DNA of 64,000 bases from Thermoplasmata archaeon (GCA_003554965.1 PWHR01000041.1:62001-126000), one strand, 5' to 3'. Shown: positions 35,279-45,388, counted from the first letter of the stretch. Numbers and translations: made by a program. The notes: generated by a model not told the origin, from the sequence alone.

Positions 35279-37163
35279 TCTGAACTCCCCACAACTCAAA
35301 TGTTTCCTCTTCTCCGGTTTCCCCTGATCTAATAGTAACTTCAAAGTAGACTACAACGTGTTGATCTAGATCGTTGTCATCTCTCCTCAGTACTGCTTTG
35401 AAATCGTATACCTCAGAAAACTCCAGCCGAGGCTCGAGGGTTTCATCATATTCTTCCTCCTTTTCCAAGTTAATACTCCAGTTTTCCTTACTGAGCTCAC
35501 GTTCATCCTCCGTTTCCACTCTCATGATTTCTGCGATTATAGTGTAATTGTCTTCTTTTCCTATATTGGTCAAGTTGAAATCGAATTCACCATTTTCATT
35601 TTCCACAAAAAAAGATAGCCTGTCGTATTCCACATCAAATCCGTATCCGATAGAGGTGGTCATCACCTCTCTTTTCCTCTGAACTTCATCCCTTATGTAC
35701 GACGAAACCTCAAATGTTATCTCGTTTTCCATCTCTGTAATATTTTCTGTGGGAGAAACGTGAAGGCGATATTCCTGTTCATCTCCTTTCTCCAGGTTCA
35801 GGTCATGATCGGCTTCAATCCACGTTTCATTTTCACTTTTTTCAAAAAGTTCTACGGTCCAATTCTCACTGTGATCGATATCGATCTCGTAGTCTATCCC
35901 GTCATCGATATCCACGTTTTCGGCCTGATTTTCGACCACGAGAGAGTAGTTGGTATATTCACCTAGAAGAAGTTCCCGTTCTGGTTCCTCACCCTCTTTC
36001 AGCCTCACGTCGAATTCGTAACTGAATTCTTCTTGTTCAACAGGTATAGGATGAAGGGTCATAAAAAGAAGCAAGATCGCTACGCCTCCAACGATGACCC
36101 TCTTTTTATCCAATTTAGTTAGGTCATTCAAAGGAGGGGGATGTTTAACACCGCCTATGAAAAGCAATATGAAAGCCAAGACCAGATATCCAAGAAAGAG
36201 GGTTATGCCCATGATGACGAAGAAAGCGAAAGCTATATAGCTTATATATTTGGCTTTCTCCCCGAAGAGTGCCCTGACCACGTGCCCCCCATCCAGCTGA
36301 GAAGCCGGGATGAGATTCAACCCAGTGACGAGAAAACCTACCCAGCCGGCGAAAAGCGTGGGATGCATCGCATCTATATGAGCTACGTCCATCAACCTGC
36401 TCATCCCGATCATTATTATAGGATAGTTGAATATCTGACGTAGTCCATCCACTTCTAAAGGAGCCCCGTAAGGGGTCGTGCCTGCAAGATAAAGACCGAT
36501 GATCGTTACAGGTATGGCCACGATGAAACCAGCGATCGGTCCAGCGATGCCCACATCCATAAGCGATTTTTTATCAGGTATCGGCTCCCTTATACTTATG
36601 AAGGCCCCGATAGTGCCCAAAGGCGGTGCCATGGGTAAGAAGAAAGGCAGTGAAGCCTTTATACCGTGCCTCTTTGCCATCAGGTAATGGCCCATCTCAT
36701 GAGTTCCCAGAATGGTCATCAATGGAAGAGTAAAATAAAGAGCCCCTCTAGATAGGTTATGCAGTGAAAACATATCTCCCCCAGTATAACTAGCCCACCA
36801 CCATGCACCAGCTATGAGAGTGGTGCCTATGGTTATAAACAGCATAACTATATTGGCCTTTACGGTTCGGAATTTCCTTTCCCTCTGTTTCCTTATCTTT
36901 ATTATATATTCACCGTTCTCCTCGACGAGGTAGGGTATAAAATTTTCAGGAACCATTTTTTTTCTGACTTTATCGAATCTATCTTCCAAATCTTCATCAA
37001 CTGAGGTCTTGATGTAGACAGAAACGATATCGAACTCCACCTCAGTTTTGTAAACTGGAAAGTAGCGACTCACAACATCTTGAATGTACTCTATCTCGTT
37101 CCCATAATTCTCCGGTTCCATCTCAAAATAGATTACCTGCTCGTACTTAATAAGTCTTGTCAA
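35262..37163 (-). CDS. Site-2-protease family (M50) intramembrane metalloprotease with C-terminal extracytoplasmic domain
   Basis: 633 residues. A soluble N-terminal domain (1 to about 95) precedes a membrane core with zinc motif H155-E-M-G-H159 and the distal ligand L-D291-G-G-H, as in S2P/FtsH-like M50 proteases. Further helices follow to about residue 370. The C-terminal 250 residues are beta-rich and acidic with CARDB/NPCBM-like character (many N-x-T/S sequons), probably outside the cell. The enzyme likely cleaves membrane proteins, such as anti-regulators or signal-peptide remnants; its substrate is unknown. Confidence 0.9.
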   Translation of the reverse strand: MTRLIKYEQVIYFEMEPENYGNEIEYIQDVVSRYFPVYKTEVEFDIVSVYIKTSVDEDLEDRFDKVRKKMVPENFIPYLVEENGEYIIKIRKQRERKFRTVKANIVMLFITIGTTLIAGAWWWASYTGGDMFSLHNLSRGALYFTLPLMTILGTHEMGHYLMAKRHGIKASLPFFLPMAPPLGTIGAFISIREPIPDKKSLMDVGIAGPIAGFIVAIPVTIIGLYLAGTTPYGAPLEVDGLRQIFNYPIIMIGMSRLMDVAHIDAMHPTLFAGWVGFLVTGLNLIPASQLDGGHVVRALFGEKAKYISYIAFAFFVIMGITLFLGYLVLAFILLFIGGVKHPPPLNDLTKLDKKRVIVGGVAILLLFMTLHPIPVEQEEFSYEFDVRLKEGEEPERELLLGEYTNYSLVVENQAENVDIDDGIDYEIDIDHSENWTVELFEKSENETWIEADHDLNLEKGDEQEYRLHVSPTENITEMENEITFEVSSYIRDEVQRKREVMTTSIGYGFDVEYDRLSFFVENENGEFDFNLTNIGKEDNYTIIAEIMRVETEDERELSKENWSINLEKEEEYDETLEPRLEFSEVYDFKAVLRRDDNDLDQHVVVYFEVTIRSGETGEEETFELWGVQIIQTS

Positions 37164-37168
37164 AATAG

Positions 37169-37597
37169 TTAGAATTCATCCAAACTCTTTTCTTTCCAAC
37201 TCTTTCCTTTGCTTATATGCACCACTTCCCAGCCCTCTTTCTCCAATTCATCCGCTATATACTTACGATGGCATTCGTTTGGATCATCCTCCAAACACAT
37301 CAAGACCGCTTTTTGTTTTTCAGCCAAATCTTTTAGTTCCTTGAAACCTTCCTTCCACTCCTCTCCTTCCATCTTCTTTTCGTAATCCTCATCCAATCCT
37401 CCTACTTCAGGTATATGCTTATAGGCGATACTCTTCTGGAACAATTCCTGCTTGAGGTTCTCTTTACTGAACTCATTTCTTCGGGATCTAGGGTTCGATC
37501 GAACATCGATCAATCGACTGATCCCTTTTTCCTCGAGCAGTTCTATCAAGAGTCGAAAGTCCTTACCCTCGTAACCTATCGTGTATACTTTATCCAT
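37169..37597 (-). CDS. DUF488-family protein
   Basis: 142 residues, the family length. Signatures: VYTIGYEGKDFRLLIELL, IDVRSNPRSRRNEFSK, and VLMCLEDDPNECHRKYIADEL, with the paired Cys and His. The biochemical role is unestablished. It lies five bases downstream of the start of... no, upstream in transcription order of, the site-2 protease gene, on the same strand, and may be co-transcribed with it. Confidence 0.9.
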   Translation of the reverse strand: MDKVYTIGYEGKDFRLLIELLEEKGISRLIDVRSNPRSRRNEFSKENLKQELFQKSIAYKHIPEVGGLDEDYEKKMEGEEWKEGFKELKDLAEKQKAVLMCLEDDPNECHRKYIADELEKEGWEVVHISKGKSWKEKSLDEF

Positions 37598-37714
37598 GTT
37601 TCTTAATGGAATGGGGAAAATAAAAAATTTTTGATGTTATTAACTGCAGGCGGACTTCTCCTATCGTAACAAAACTATTAAATAGGATATTCTCATTCGT
37701 TTTGTACATACATC

Positions 37715-37733
37715 CGGCACATAAAAGGTGCCG
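37715..37733 (+). promoter_or_regulatory. Inverted repeat in the leader of the RHH regulator gene
   Basis: CGGCAC, a seven-base loop and GTGCCG form a perfect six-pair hairpin or operator, 26 bases before the GTG start and downstream of a TATA-like CTATTAAATAG (about 37673-37683). Ribbon-helix-helix proteins often bind such repeats and repress themselves. Function inferred. Confidence 0.4.
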
Positions 37734-37758
37734 TATCAACACATAAAGGAGGAAAAAA

Positions 37759-37992
37759 GTGTCTGATACCGAAAGAGTTAACGTCCGGCTGCCGAAAAGT
37801 TTCCTAGAAAGGATCGATTTTTTGGTCGAGATGGACGACTTTTCCTCCAGATCAGAGGCTGTCAGGACCGCCGTGAGAGACATGTTGTATTATAGGGTGG
37901 ATCTGGTAGCCGAAAAGGTAGAAAAGATGGCCGAGCAGGAGCAAAAGATGGCGAAGGCTAAGGCCGTCAGAGAAGAATATCTTAAAAAATAA
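37759..37992 (+). CDS. Ribbon-helix-helix (CopG/NikR-type) DNA-binding protein
   Basis: 77 residues. The N-terminal strand VNVRLPKSFLERIDFLV and helix SSRSEAVRTAVRDML are the RHH signature (residues about 6-45). The remainder is a charged helix. It starts at GTG with a strong AAAGGAGG seven to eight bases upstream. A hairpin with a T-run follows the gene. Targets are unknown. Confidence 0.9.
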   Translation: MSDTERVNVRLPKSFLERIDFLVEMDDFSSRSEAVRTAVRDMLYYRVDLVAEKVEKMAEQEQKMAKAKAVREEYLKK

Positions 37993-38024
37993 GATTCGTT
38001 GGGATGGATGCACTCCGATCTGCT

Positions 38025-38059
38025 GGTCCCGGGCCCTTCCGGGGTCTTTTTTATTTTTT
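38025..38059 (+). terminator. Hairpin plus T-tract terminator after the RHH gene
   Basis: GGTCCCGG, a short loop and CCGGGGTC (five strict pairs plus wobbles) are followed by TTTTTTATTTTTT. This resembles an intrinsic terminator; T-runs alone terminate archaeal polymerase. It overlaps the end of the convergent DUF63 gene. Confidence 0.55.
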
Positions 38060-39239
38060 ACACTCCCATAGCCAACCTTAAAGTGTTTCTAACGGCCGGT
38101 GCGGCACCCAAAATGATCACCATGAACTTTATTATCAATACCATATTATTCATTTCCTTGAACTCATCTTTCAGGAGAATATCCAGAATGTAGATCACCA
38201 GTATCACCAGCAGAATATTTATAGGTATCATGATCCAGGGGCCAGCGGCCTCGATAAATACTTCGGGAAGGACGTGTTTTTCAACATAGCCGTAGGCGCT
38301 TATGCCCCTGTATGTGGAAGATGCATCCAAGAGGTGTGAAAATATTATAAGCAGATTCAGAGGCTGAATGAATATATAAAGAACTGTTGAAGCGTCCTTG
38401 CCTTTAAATATCTTATCTCCAACCCAAAGTGTCAAAAATATCATGGACGTGATCAAAAGCGTGAGACCCGGGATTATGAGGATCTCTTCTGGATTAGCAG
38501 AGATAGAATAATAAACATTGTATGATAGAGAGAGTAGTAAGAGCATAATCCCATTGGCCAAAAGAAGATATGTCTCATCGAACTTCAGGTATTTAAGTCC
38601 TGCAAGATAGAAAACTGCTATCCCGCAGAGCACGATAACGTAAAATTCATGGGAATGGTGTTCAAGAAAAGGGGAACTAAAAAGATAGATCAAAGGGGCT
38701 GGAGTTATCAATAAAGCTCTGTAGAGGTTTTCTTTCCTTTTCACCATTTGGGCATCGCTTAGGTCAGTAAAGAAATACAGCGATATCAAAAAAACGACGA
38801 GGAGGCCGAGGACGATATAGATGATCGGTGAGATCATCATCCTATCCAGCAGAGGTCTGAAAAGTCCCTGATCCTCCAGACTCCTTAACGATCCTCCCAA
38901 TACAACCCAAGGTATAAGAGAATATATTATCGTTTTTTTTACCTTCACACCGTAGTGATTTAAAAGCTCATAAACCCCAAAAAATGTCACTATGAGCGCT
39001 AGAGCATAGCTTAAAGTGTTCACAGGGTTGTACCCTGCTGTGATGCCGTTCACGGCCTGGCCTTCTGCATCAGCAACCACGGGTCCGTAGAAGTACCTCC
39101 ACAGGAACCTGTCCCAGAAGATTTCTGGAAACAGAAGTGAACCCACCATGAGAATAGCGGAAGGAACCCCGAGCAGGATAAGCCAGGACTTAAGCTTGTT
39201 TGTTCTGTAAAATTTTGAAGTCTTTTCCCATAGGTTCAT
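38058..39239 (-). CDS. DUF63-family multi-pass membrane protein
   Basis: 393 residues with about nine to ten hydrophobic segments. The family motif YNPVNTLSYAL follows a first helix and an extracytoplasmic loop; SLRSLEDQGLF is also typical of DUF63. The function is unknown. The start overlaps the glmS stop (ATGA), so it belongs to the glmU-glmS transcript. This context is compatible with a role in cell-surface sugar metabolism, which is inference only. Confidence 0.87.
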   Translation of the reverse strand: MNLWEKTSKFYRTNKLKSWLILLGVPSAILMVGSLLFPEIFWDRFLWRYFYGPVVADAEGQAVNGITAGYNPVNTLSYALALIVTFFGVYELLNHYGVKVKKTIIYSLIPWVVLGGSLRSLEDQGLFRPLLDRMMISPIIYIVLGLLVVFLISLYFFTDLSDAQMVKRKENLYRALLITPAPLIYLFSSPFLEHHSHEFYVIVLCGIAVFYLAGLKYLKFDETYLLLANGIMLLLLSLSYNVYYSISANPEEILIIPGLTLLITSMIFLTLWVGDKIFKGKDASTVLYIFIQPLNLLIIFSHLLDASSTYRGISAYGYVEKHVLPEVFIEAAGPWIMIPINILLVILVIYILDILLKDEFKEMNNMVLIIKFMVIILGAAPAVRNTLRLAMGV

Positions 39240-41020
39240 TCCACTGTCACGCTCTTTGCGAGATTTCTAGGTTTATCTATATCACGATCCAATCTATATG
39301 CGGTGTAGTAGGCTATCAACTGAAGAACGACGTTAACCAGAACAGGTGAGAATATCGGAGGGGTGTTCGGTATGAAGTATGATAGATCCGCTAGTTTTTT
39401 CAACTCCTTATCTTCATCCCCCACAATGATCACGGGGCTGTCTCTAGCAGCTATTTCGCCTATATTGCCCAGCATCTTTTCAAACGTGTGGTCTTTCACC
39501 GCTATCGCTATCACAGGGGTTTCAGAAGTCAACAGGGCGAAAGGACCGTGTTTTAACTCCCCAGCCGGGTAACCCGCAGAATGGATGTAAGCTATCTCTT
39601 TCAATTTTAGCGCACCTTCCAACGCTACAGGATAGTTGATATTTCTACCTACGAAAAATATATCTTCAGCTTTAACCAAGCTTTCAGTCATCTCTTTTAT
39701 CTCGTTTTTATCGTCTAGGATCCTTTCGACCTTTCTAGGTAATTTTCTCAATTCGTCTTTGTATTCTTCAGCCTTATCCTTACTCAACACTCCCTTTCTA
39801 AGGCCCAATTCTATAGCCAAGAGATAGAGGATTATGATCTGGGTGGTGAAAGTTTTGGTCGCTGCAACGCCGATCTCTGGTCCAGCTTGGGTATAGATGA
39901 CCTCGTCAACTTCTCTAGTTATCGAGCTTTCCATCACATTAGTGACCGCTAAGGTATTACATCCTCGCCTTTTTGCCTCCCTAGCAGCAGCTATCGTATC
40001 GAGGGTCTCACCACTCTGCGAAAACAATATGGTGAAAGGGGTGCTGTCTGATGGTGACGTGTACCTGTATTCAGAAGACACCTCGACTGTAGAGGGTATC
40101 TCCGCGAGCTTCTCAAATATGTACCTTCCTACGTATCCAGCGTGAGACGATGTACCACAAGCTATGAATTGGACTTCGTCGAAATCATATTTTGAAAAAT
40201 CTACGTCTTCAAAAGAGGTGAGCCGTCCCAGTATCGACTCGTGTATGGCTTTAGGCTGTTCAAAGATCTCTTTCAACATGTAGTGCTCGTAACCGCTCTT
40301 CTCCGCATCTTCCACGTCCCAATCGATCGTTTTAGTCTCTCTTGTGATAGCCTCGTCGTTCTCGTCCCATATCTTGACCTCGTCTCTACTGATAAGTGCT
40401 GTATCGCCGTCACGGAGGTACTTGACTTCCTTTGTATAGTAAAGCAGAGCCGGAACATCAGAAGCTACGAAATTTTCTCCTGAGCCGATTCCTATCACCA
40501 GCGGACTTTGATTTCGAGCTACAAGCAGCTCATTAGAGTCTTTTTGAAATACCACGATAGCGTACGATCCTTCTATTTTTTTGACGACATTTTTGAAAGC
40601 TTTCAGTAAATCTCCCTCGTACTCCTCTTCTATAAGGTGGACAATTACTTCACTATCAGTTTCCGATCTGAATTCATGACCTCGCTCGATCAATCTATCC
40701 TTTATGGTGTTGAAATTATCTATTATACCGTTGTGTACGATAGAGATCTCTTCGTCACAATCCAAGAAGGGATGGGCATTTTTGTCAGATGGTTTACCAT
40801 GGGTCGCCCATCTAGTATGGCCTATACCCGCGTCATGTTCTGGAATCTCCTCTTCAGATAGATCGTCTATCCTGCCTTTTCTCTTTTGGACGTATATGCC
40901 TTCGTCGGTTTTTACTGCTATCCCGGCCGAATCATATCCCCTGTATTCCAATCTTTTAAGGCCGTTAAGTATGACTTCCCCGACATCCCTCGGACCTGTA
41001 TAACCGACTATTCCACACAT
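39236..41020 (-). CDS. glmS: Glutamine:fructose-6-phosphate aminotransferase GlmS
   Basis: 594 residues. N-terminal class II amidotransferase with nucleophile Cys2 (MCGIVGYTG) and GHTRWATHG, releasing ammonia from glutamine. Two SIS domains follow (CGTSSHAGYVG; SQSGETLDT), which isomerise fructose-6-P to glucosamine-6-P. The C-terminal PRNLAKSVTVE is the family end. It catalyses the first committed step to UDP-GlcNAc. It lies four bases downstream of the GlmU-like gene. Confidence 0.97.
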   Translation of the reverse strand: MCGIVGYTGPRDVGEVILNGLKRLEYRGYDSAGIAVKTDEGIYVQKRKGRIDDLSEEEIPEHDAGIGHTRWATHGKPSDKNAHPFLDCDEEISIVHNGIIDNFNTIKDRLIERGHEFRSETDSEVIVHLIEEEYEGDLLKAFKNVVKKIEGSYAIVVFQKDSNELLVARNQSPLVIGIGSGENFVASDVPALLYYTKEVKYLRDGDTALISRDEVKIWDENDEAITRETKTIDWDVEDAEKSGYEHYMLKEIFEQPKAIHESILGRLTSFEDVDFSKYDFDEVQFIACGTSSHAGYVGRYIFEKLAEIPSTVEVSSEYRYTSPSDSTPFTILFSQSGETLDTIAAAREAKRRGCNTLAVTNVMESSITREVDEVIYTQAGPEIGVAATKTFTTQIIILYLLAIELGLRKGVLSKDKAEEYKDELRKLPRKVERILDDKNEIKEMTESLVKAEDIFFVGRNINYPVALEGALKLKEIAYIHSAGYPAGELKHGPFALLTSETPVIAIAVKDHTFEKMLGNIGEIAARDSPVIIVGDEDKELKKLADLSYFIPNTPPIFSPVLVNVVLQLIAYYTAYRLDRDIDKPRNLAKSVTVE

Positions 41021-41024
41021 GAAA

Positions 41025-42230
41025 TCACACCGCCTTGGAATCCGATTCTAGGTTCTCTCTGATGGTCCTGCCCGATTTTACTTGGCATCCCTTGCCGATG
41101 ACTACTCCCGATTCTACCGTAACGCCGGAAGATATCTCGGTGTCTTCTGCGATCATCACTCCTATGTTCTCTACTTCGTGCAGCCCGTCGTCGGCTTCGA
41201 CCCTAGAATCTTCAGAGTAGGTTGAAAAGTTAGCTCCGGTGACGACACCTTCTCCGATAACTGAATTCTCTATATTAGAATGACTTCCGATATGGACGCC
41301 TCTCATTATAACGCTGTTCTGTATAACTGTGAAAGGACCGATCTTTGTATTTTCGTCTATACTAGTAGAGGGTAAAATGCATGCGTTGGGGCCTATATCG
41401 CAACCTTCTCCAATAACCGCTGGTCCTTCGATGAAACTACCCCCTCTGATCCTGGTTCCTTTCCCTATCTTTACGTCCCCTTTGATGATAACGTTTTCCT
41501 GGATCAAACCGTTTATATTTTTATTGATGCCCGTCAATGCAGCACCGTTCACATCTAACAGATCCCACGGGTAGACCGCGTCTATCCAGGTTTCATCGGT
41601 TCTGATCGCTTTGATGCTTTTTTCTTTCAAAATTCTTTGTATAACGGAAGGGATGTCATAATACCCATCTCCCATCGCCTGCTCTATCCAGTCAAAAATA
41701 TCTGGAGGGAATGAGCATATACAGGTGGAGATGAGATGGCTGGGGCTCCTTTCGGGCTTCTCTACCAAGTTTTCGATCTCCTTGCCTCCCTTTTTAAGCG
41801 TAACTACACCGTATTTCGACGGTATATCGCTCTTCGTTATGAGAAGAGAATATTCTTCCATCTCTGCTAAAAGATCAGCGACAGTCTCTTTCGAGATAAC
41901 GTTATCTCCTGGTAGTACCAAAAATTCTTCATCTATCTTGTTTTTGGCCTGATAAAGGGCATGAGCTGTTCCTCCTGAAGGAGGCTGTTTTCTCTGAATG
42001 ACGTACTCTATATCGGTATCAAAATCATCCCCATCTCCAAAATAGGACATTATCCTCTGCCTTCTATAACCAACCACTATCACGATCTGGTTTATCCCGT
42101 TATCTACTAACGCTTGCACCACGTACTCCAAGATAGGTTTGTTCGCTACAGGTGCCATAACTTTAGGTTCAGTGGCTGTAAAAGGCCGCAACCTCGTACC
42201 TTCCCCGCCAGCCAATATAACTGCTTTCAT
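41025..42230 (-). CDS. glmU: GlmU-like bifunctional sugar-1-phosphate nucleotidylyltransferase/acetyltransferase
   Basis: 401 residues. The N-terminal nucleotidylyltransferase carries AVILAGGEGTRLRPFT and PKVMAPVANKPILEY. The C-terminal left-handed beta helix carries hexapeptide repeats (IIKGDVKIGKGTRI, IGEGCDIGPNACI and so on) of the acetyltransferase type. Archaeal homologs act on glucosamine-1-P/GlcNAc-1-P to give UDP-GlcNAc. Linkage to glmS supports this over a glucose-1-P thymidylyltransferase. The start is ATG 42230. Confidence 0.9.
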   Translation of the reverse strand: MKAVILAGGEGTRLRPFTATEPKVMAPVANKPILEYVVQALVDNGINQIVIVVGYRRQRIMSYFGDGDDFDTDIEYVIQRKQPPSGGTAHALYQAKNKIDEEFLVLPGDNVISKETVADLLAEMEEYSLLITKSDIPSKYGVVTLKKGGKEIENLVEKPERSPSHLISTCICSFPPDIFDWIEQAMGDGYYDIPSVIQRILKEKSIKAIRTDETWIDAVYPWDLLDVNGAALTGINKNINGLIQENVIIKGDVKIGKGTRIRGGSFIEGPAVIGEGCDIGPNACILPSTSIDENTKIGPFTVIQNSVIMRGVHIGSHSNIENSVIGEGVVTGANFSTYSEDSRVEADDGLHEVENIGVMIAEDTEISSGVTVESGVVIGKGCQVKSGRTIRENLESDSKAV

Positions 42231-42276
42231 ATCTTTGTATCTGCGAGGGGCAATTTAAGGATTTTGTCTTTTTGAC

Positions 42277-45132
42277 CTATTCGATATATATCGCCGGTCT
42301 CTTCGGCTTGGAATGCGAGGCTTTATTCTCTGGATCATGTATACCTTCTTCATCGGCCTCCGCTATGTGGATATCTGCTTCAAAGGTCTTTTCCAGAAAC
42401 TCTTTGCTCTCCTCGAGGATCTCTTTTTCTCCGAAGTCAACTTCTACCAAACTTTGATATCCGATTTCGGAAACATCTTCTAGAGCGCTTTTTACGAATG
42501 AAGCCAAGTCATCTGAAGGGGCGTCTACCTCTTCGACTATCTCGCCCATCAGACCCATACCTTTTTCTGGATCTTCGAGCACTTTTTCGAATGCCTGTTC
42601 CTTCCATGCTTCGGCCACGTAGATGTAGATATCGTGTCCCTCTACTTCTGCTATATCCAGTATGTGTTTGATATCTTCCTGTACTTTTTTCACATACTCC
42701 TCCCGAGCCTCCGCCAGTTTTGAGACCTTATCTTCATCGTACTCGGGCATGAGTTCTTGAGTGATGAAATCGATGTTCCACTCCTCGGATAACTCTTCCG
42801 CTATATGCGGCGTGAAAGGGGTTAACAAACGTACGAGTTTCTTTCCTATTTTTTGCAATAGTTCTCTGTTCTCTCCGCCTCTCTTGAGGTACCATTCGAT
42901 CTCCGATGGTATATCGTAGAAGGCGATGTTCGCTCCCTTCCTTATCTCGTACTCCTCCATCACTTCGTGATATTCCTTGAGGAGTTCATTGAACCTTGAG
43001 ATCAGGTAATCATCGATGGCTTTTTCTTCACCTTTCAATTCTTTGATTTTTTGGATCATATCCCATAACGAATTCAATTTCTTCTGATAGATCAAAGCTT
43101 CTTCTTCACTCCACTCTTTATCCACGAAAGGACTGGCCGAGTGAGCATAAAAGAGCCGTAAAGTGTCCACGCCGTATTTCTCTGCGGCATCGGGTATAGG
43201 TTCAGCGCCACCTTTAGATTTCGATATCTTGCCTCCTTTACCGACCAGCCACCAGTTGACGAATATACCTTTAGGCCTTTCCTCTTCTTCTAGGAGAGCG
43301 ACGTGATTCATCAGGAAGACGGGGAAGTGCACGGTCATGTGCTCTTTTCCGCCCAAGTTAAGGTCGAGAGGATACCAGTAATCGAAATCTTCTCTTATCT
43401 CTTTCAATTTATGTTCAGGTATACCTGTAGTTTTTGAGATTTCTTGAACTTCACCCTTGCCCTGGTAAACGTGATCGAAAAATTCTTCTGACATCTGGTC
43501 AGCTTTCAGATCGCCTTGGTTGTAGTGTTTGGCCAGTATGTAGTAAGCTGGATAGAAAGTAGAGTCCGCTATAGCCTCGATTATCCATTCTTCGTTGAAG
43601 GGGAAATTTGTGCCCATCCAATTACCTTTTCGCGCGCATGAACGGTCCTGGAACCATTCTATCGTACTGGGTAGATTATCGGCATAGCTCTGAGGTTTGA
43701 TCATCATCTTTTTTGCTTGATCGACACTCGCTTCTGTCAGTTCTTGGTCCGAATACCTTATGAACCATTGGTCCGGTATCTTGCCGACGACGACTTTTCC
43801 TCCACACCGACAGATGACTTCTTCTGAAAGGTCGTAGAAAACATCGGCTTTGCCCTCGCTGATAAGGTCGTCTTTTATCCTTTCCTTAGCTTCCTGTACT
43901 CTCATACCGGCGTAATCTTTGCAGCTATCCAACATGCGTCCGGTGTGGAAACCCGCTCTGTATATCTTTTCCGTGGCCTCCTCCAATTTTTCTTCTTCCT
44001 CCTGCGACTCTATGTCCAATTCATCGACTATCTTTTCAGCGGGCATGGTGCCCCATTCTTCCGACTCGATGATCTCTATCGGCTCTACATCGGTCAAGTC
44101 CAGATCGTACTTTTCTATCAGTTCTTCATCTTCCTTTATATCTTTCAGCGCTACGTAGTCGTAGGGCGCGTCGCTCGGAACGCTAGTGACTATCCCAGTT
44201 CCGAAGTCGGGATCTAGGAAACTTGCCGGCAGGATGATCATCTCCCTATCTATGCCGGGAGCGAGCACTTTTTCCCCTACCATCTTCTCCCCTTTGATCG
44301 TCCCTTTTTCCTTCACAGAATCTTTCTGATAGGTGAGCTTTTCCACGGCCTCTTCACTCATTATCCACTCTTCACCTTCGATCTCTACTATCTGGTACTC
44401 GATCTCCGGATCCACCCATAGATTGGTTTGACCGAATACCGTCTCGGGTCGGAGAGTAGCGGCGGTGACGTACCTGTCGCCGTACTCGAATTTGAGCAGC
44501 GTGAACTCCTGCTTCTCGGCGTTCCCTCCTTCAGATAAATCAGTTTCTGAAGGGTCGACAGCGACGGGACCGCACTCGACGCACTCAGTGCCGAAGTAGG
44601 GTTTCTGAGTGAGGAGATCCTTTTCCTTCAGCTTTTTGAACTGCCATGTGATGAACTTCTTGTAATCCTCTCTTATAGTGTGCGTAAAATAATCGAAATC
44701 GATGGAGAAGCCGAATTTTTTCCAATAATCTTCTTTGTAAACTTCGTTAAAATACTTTACCACTTCTTCCGGGTCCTTCATCCTCTCTATATCTTCCTCT
44801 GTCGCTCCGTTCTTCTTCATGTACGCTATCTTCCCCTCGTCGTTCTCTTCGAGCTTTTTCGCCAGACTGATCGCCTGGTTGCCGGTTGGATGTGTCCCTG
44901 CCGGGAACAGGACGTTATAGCCTTTCATCTGCTTGTATCTAGCGAGGATGTCAGTGTAAGTGTAGCATCTCATGTGCCCCAAATGAAGGAACCCGGAGAT
45001 GCCGGGATAGGCGAAGATGAGGTAGAAAGGCTCTCTATCCTCATCTCTTTCCGTTTTATGCACTTTGTTCTCTTCCCATCTTTCGCGCCACTTTTCTTCG
45101 ATCTCTACGTGGTCGTAGGTTTCCATATCCAA
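42277..45132 (-). CDS. leuS: Leucyl-tRNA synthetase (archaeal/eukaryotic type)
   Basis: 951 residues, typical. Class I signatures: H50-L-G-H53 and the KMSKS-like KISKSKGG. A large CP1 editing domain lies between (with TLRPETVFG and FGTGIVTSVPSDAP), and the anticodon-binding domain and C-terminal extension follow. The 46-base gap to the downstream glmU gene allows a common transcript. Its substrate tRNA-Leu(UAG) is encoded at 15154. Confidence 0.97.
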   Translation of the reverse strand: MDMETYDHVEIEEKWRERWEENKVHKTERDEDREPFYLIFAYPGISGFLHLGHMRCYTYTDILARYKQMKGYNVLFPAGTHPTGNQAISLAKKLEENDEGKIAYMKKNGATEEDIERMKDPEEVVKYFNEVYKEDYWKKFGFSIDFDYFTHTIREDYKKFITWQFKKLKEKDLLTQKPYFGTECVECGPVAVDPSETDLSEGGNAEKQEFTLLKFEYGDRYVTAATLRPETVFGQTNLWVDPEIEYQIVEIEGEEWIMSEEAVEKLTYQKDSVKEKGTIKGEKMVGEKVLAPGIDREMIILPASFLDPDFGTGIVTSVPSDAPYDYVALKDIKEDEELIEKYDLDLTDVEPIEIIESEEWGTMPAEKIVDELDIESQEEEEKLEEATEKIYRAGFHTGRMLDSCKDYAGMRVQEAKERIKDDLISEGKADVFYDLSEEVICRCGGKVVVGKIPDQWFIRYSDQELTEASVDQAKKMMIKPQSYADNLPSTIEWFQDRSCARKGNWMGTNFPFNEEWIIEAIADSTFYPAYYILAKHYNQGDLKADQMSEEFFDHVYQGKGEVQEISKTTGIPEHKLKEIREDFDYWYPLDLNLGGKEHMTVHFPVFLMNHVALLEEEERPKGIFVNWWLVGKGGKISKSKGGAEPIPDAAEKYGVDTLRLFYAHSASPFVDKEWSEEEALIYQKKLNSLWDMIQKIKELKGEEKAIDDYLISRFNELLKEYHEVMEEYEIRKGANIAFYDIPSEIEWYLKRGGENRELLQKIGKKLVRLLTPFTPHIAEELSEEWNIDFITQELMPEYDEDKVSKLAEAREEYVKKVQEDIKHILDIAEVEGHDIYIYVAEAWKEQAFEKVLEDPEKGMGLMGEIVEEVDAPSDDLASFVKSALEDVSEIGYQSLVEVDFGEKEILEESKEFLEKTFEADIHIAEADEEGIHDPENKASHSKPKRPAIYIE

Positions 45133-45378
45133 CTCGAATATACCTGCTCAATTAAAAACTTTCGAATCTAGAGCTCCATTAAAGAACGGTAAAAGTTATT
45201 TCTTTAAGAGGACAAGAAGAAATTCTAGAGATATGGTTAACATGATTCTACTTATCCCAATTGATCCGATCGATGCGGGGTGATCTTCGATGGTTCTTCA
45301 TCGGCAGTATCATAGGTTTCTTGCCCGCAAAAGAGAATACGGCAGGTTAGGAGTGACATGATCCTGTCAATCTAAAAA

Positions 45379-45388
45379 TTTATTTAAC
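45379..45388 (+). promoter_or_regulatory. TATA-like box of the ABC transporter operon
   Basis: TTTATTTAAC lies about 35 bases before ATG 45420. No ribosome site is seen, so a very short leader is likely. The 287-base region between leuS and this operon holds nothing else recognisable. Confidence 0.4.

Noticed and set aside
45230..45290. Short frame starting ATGGTTAACATG before the ABC operon
   Set aside because: Only 16 codons, no ribosome site, and no resemblance to a known leader peptide.
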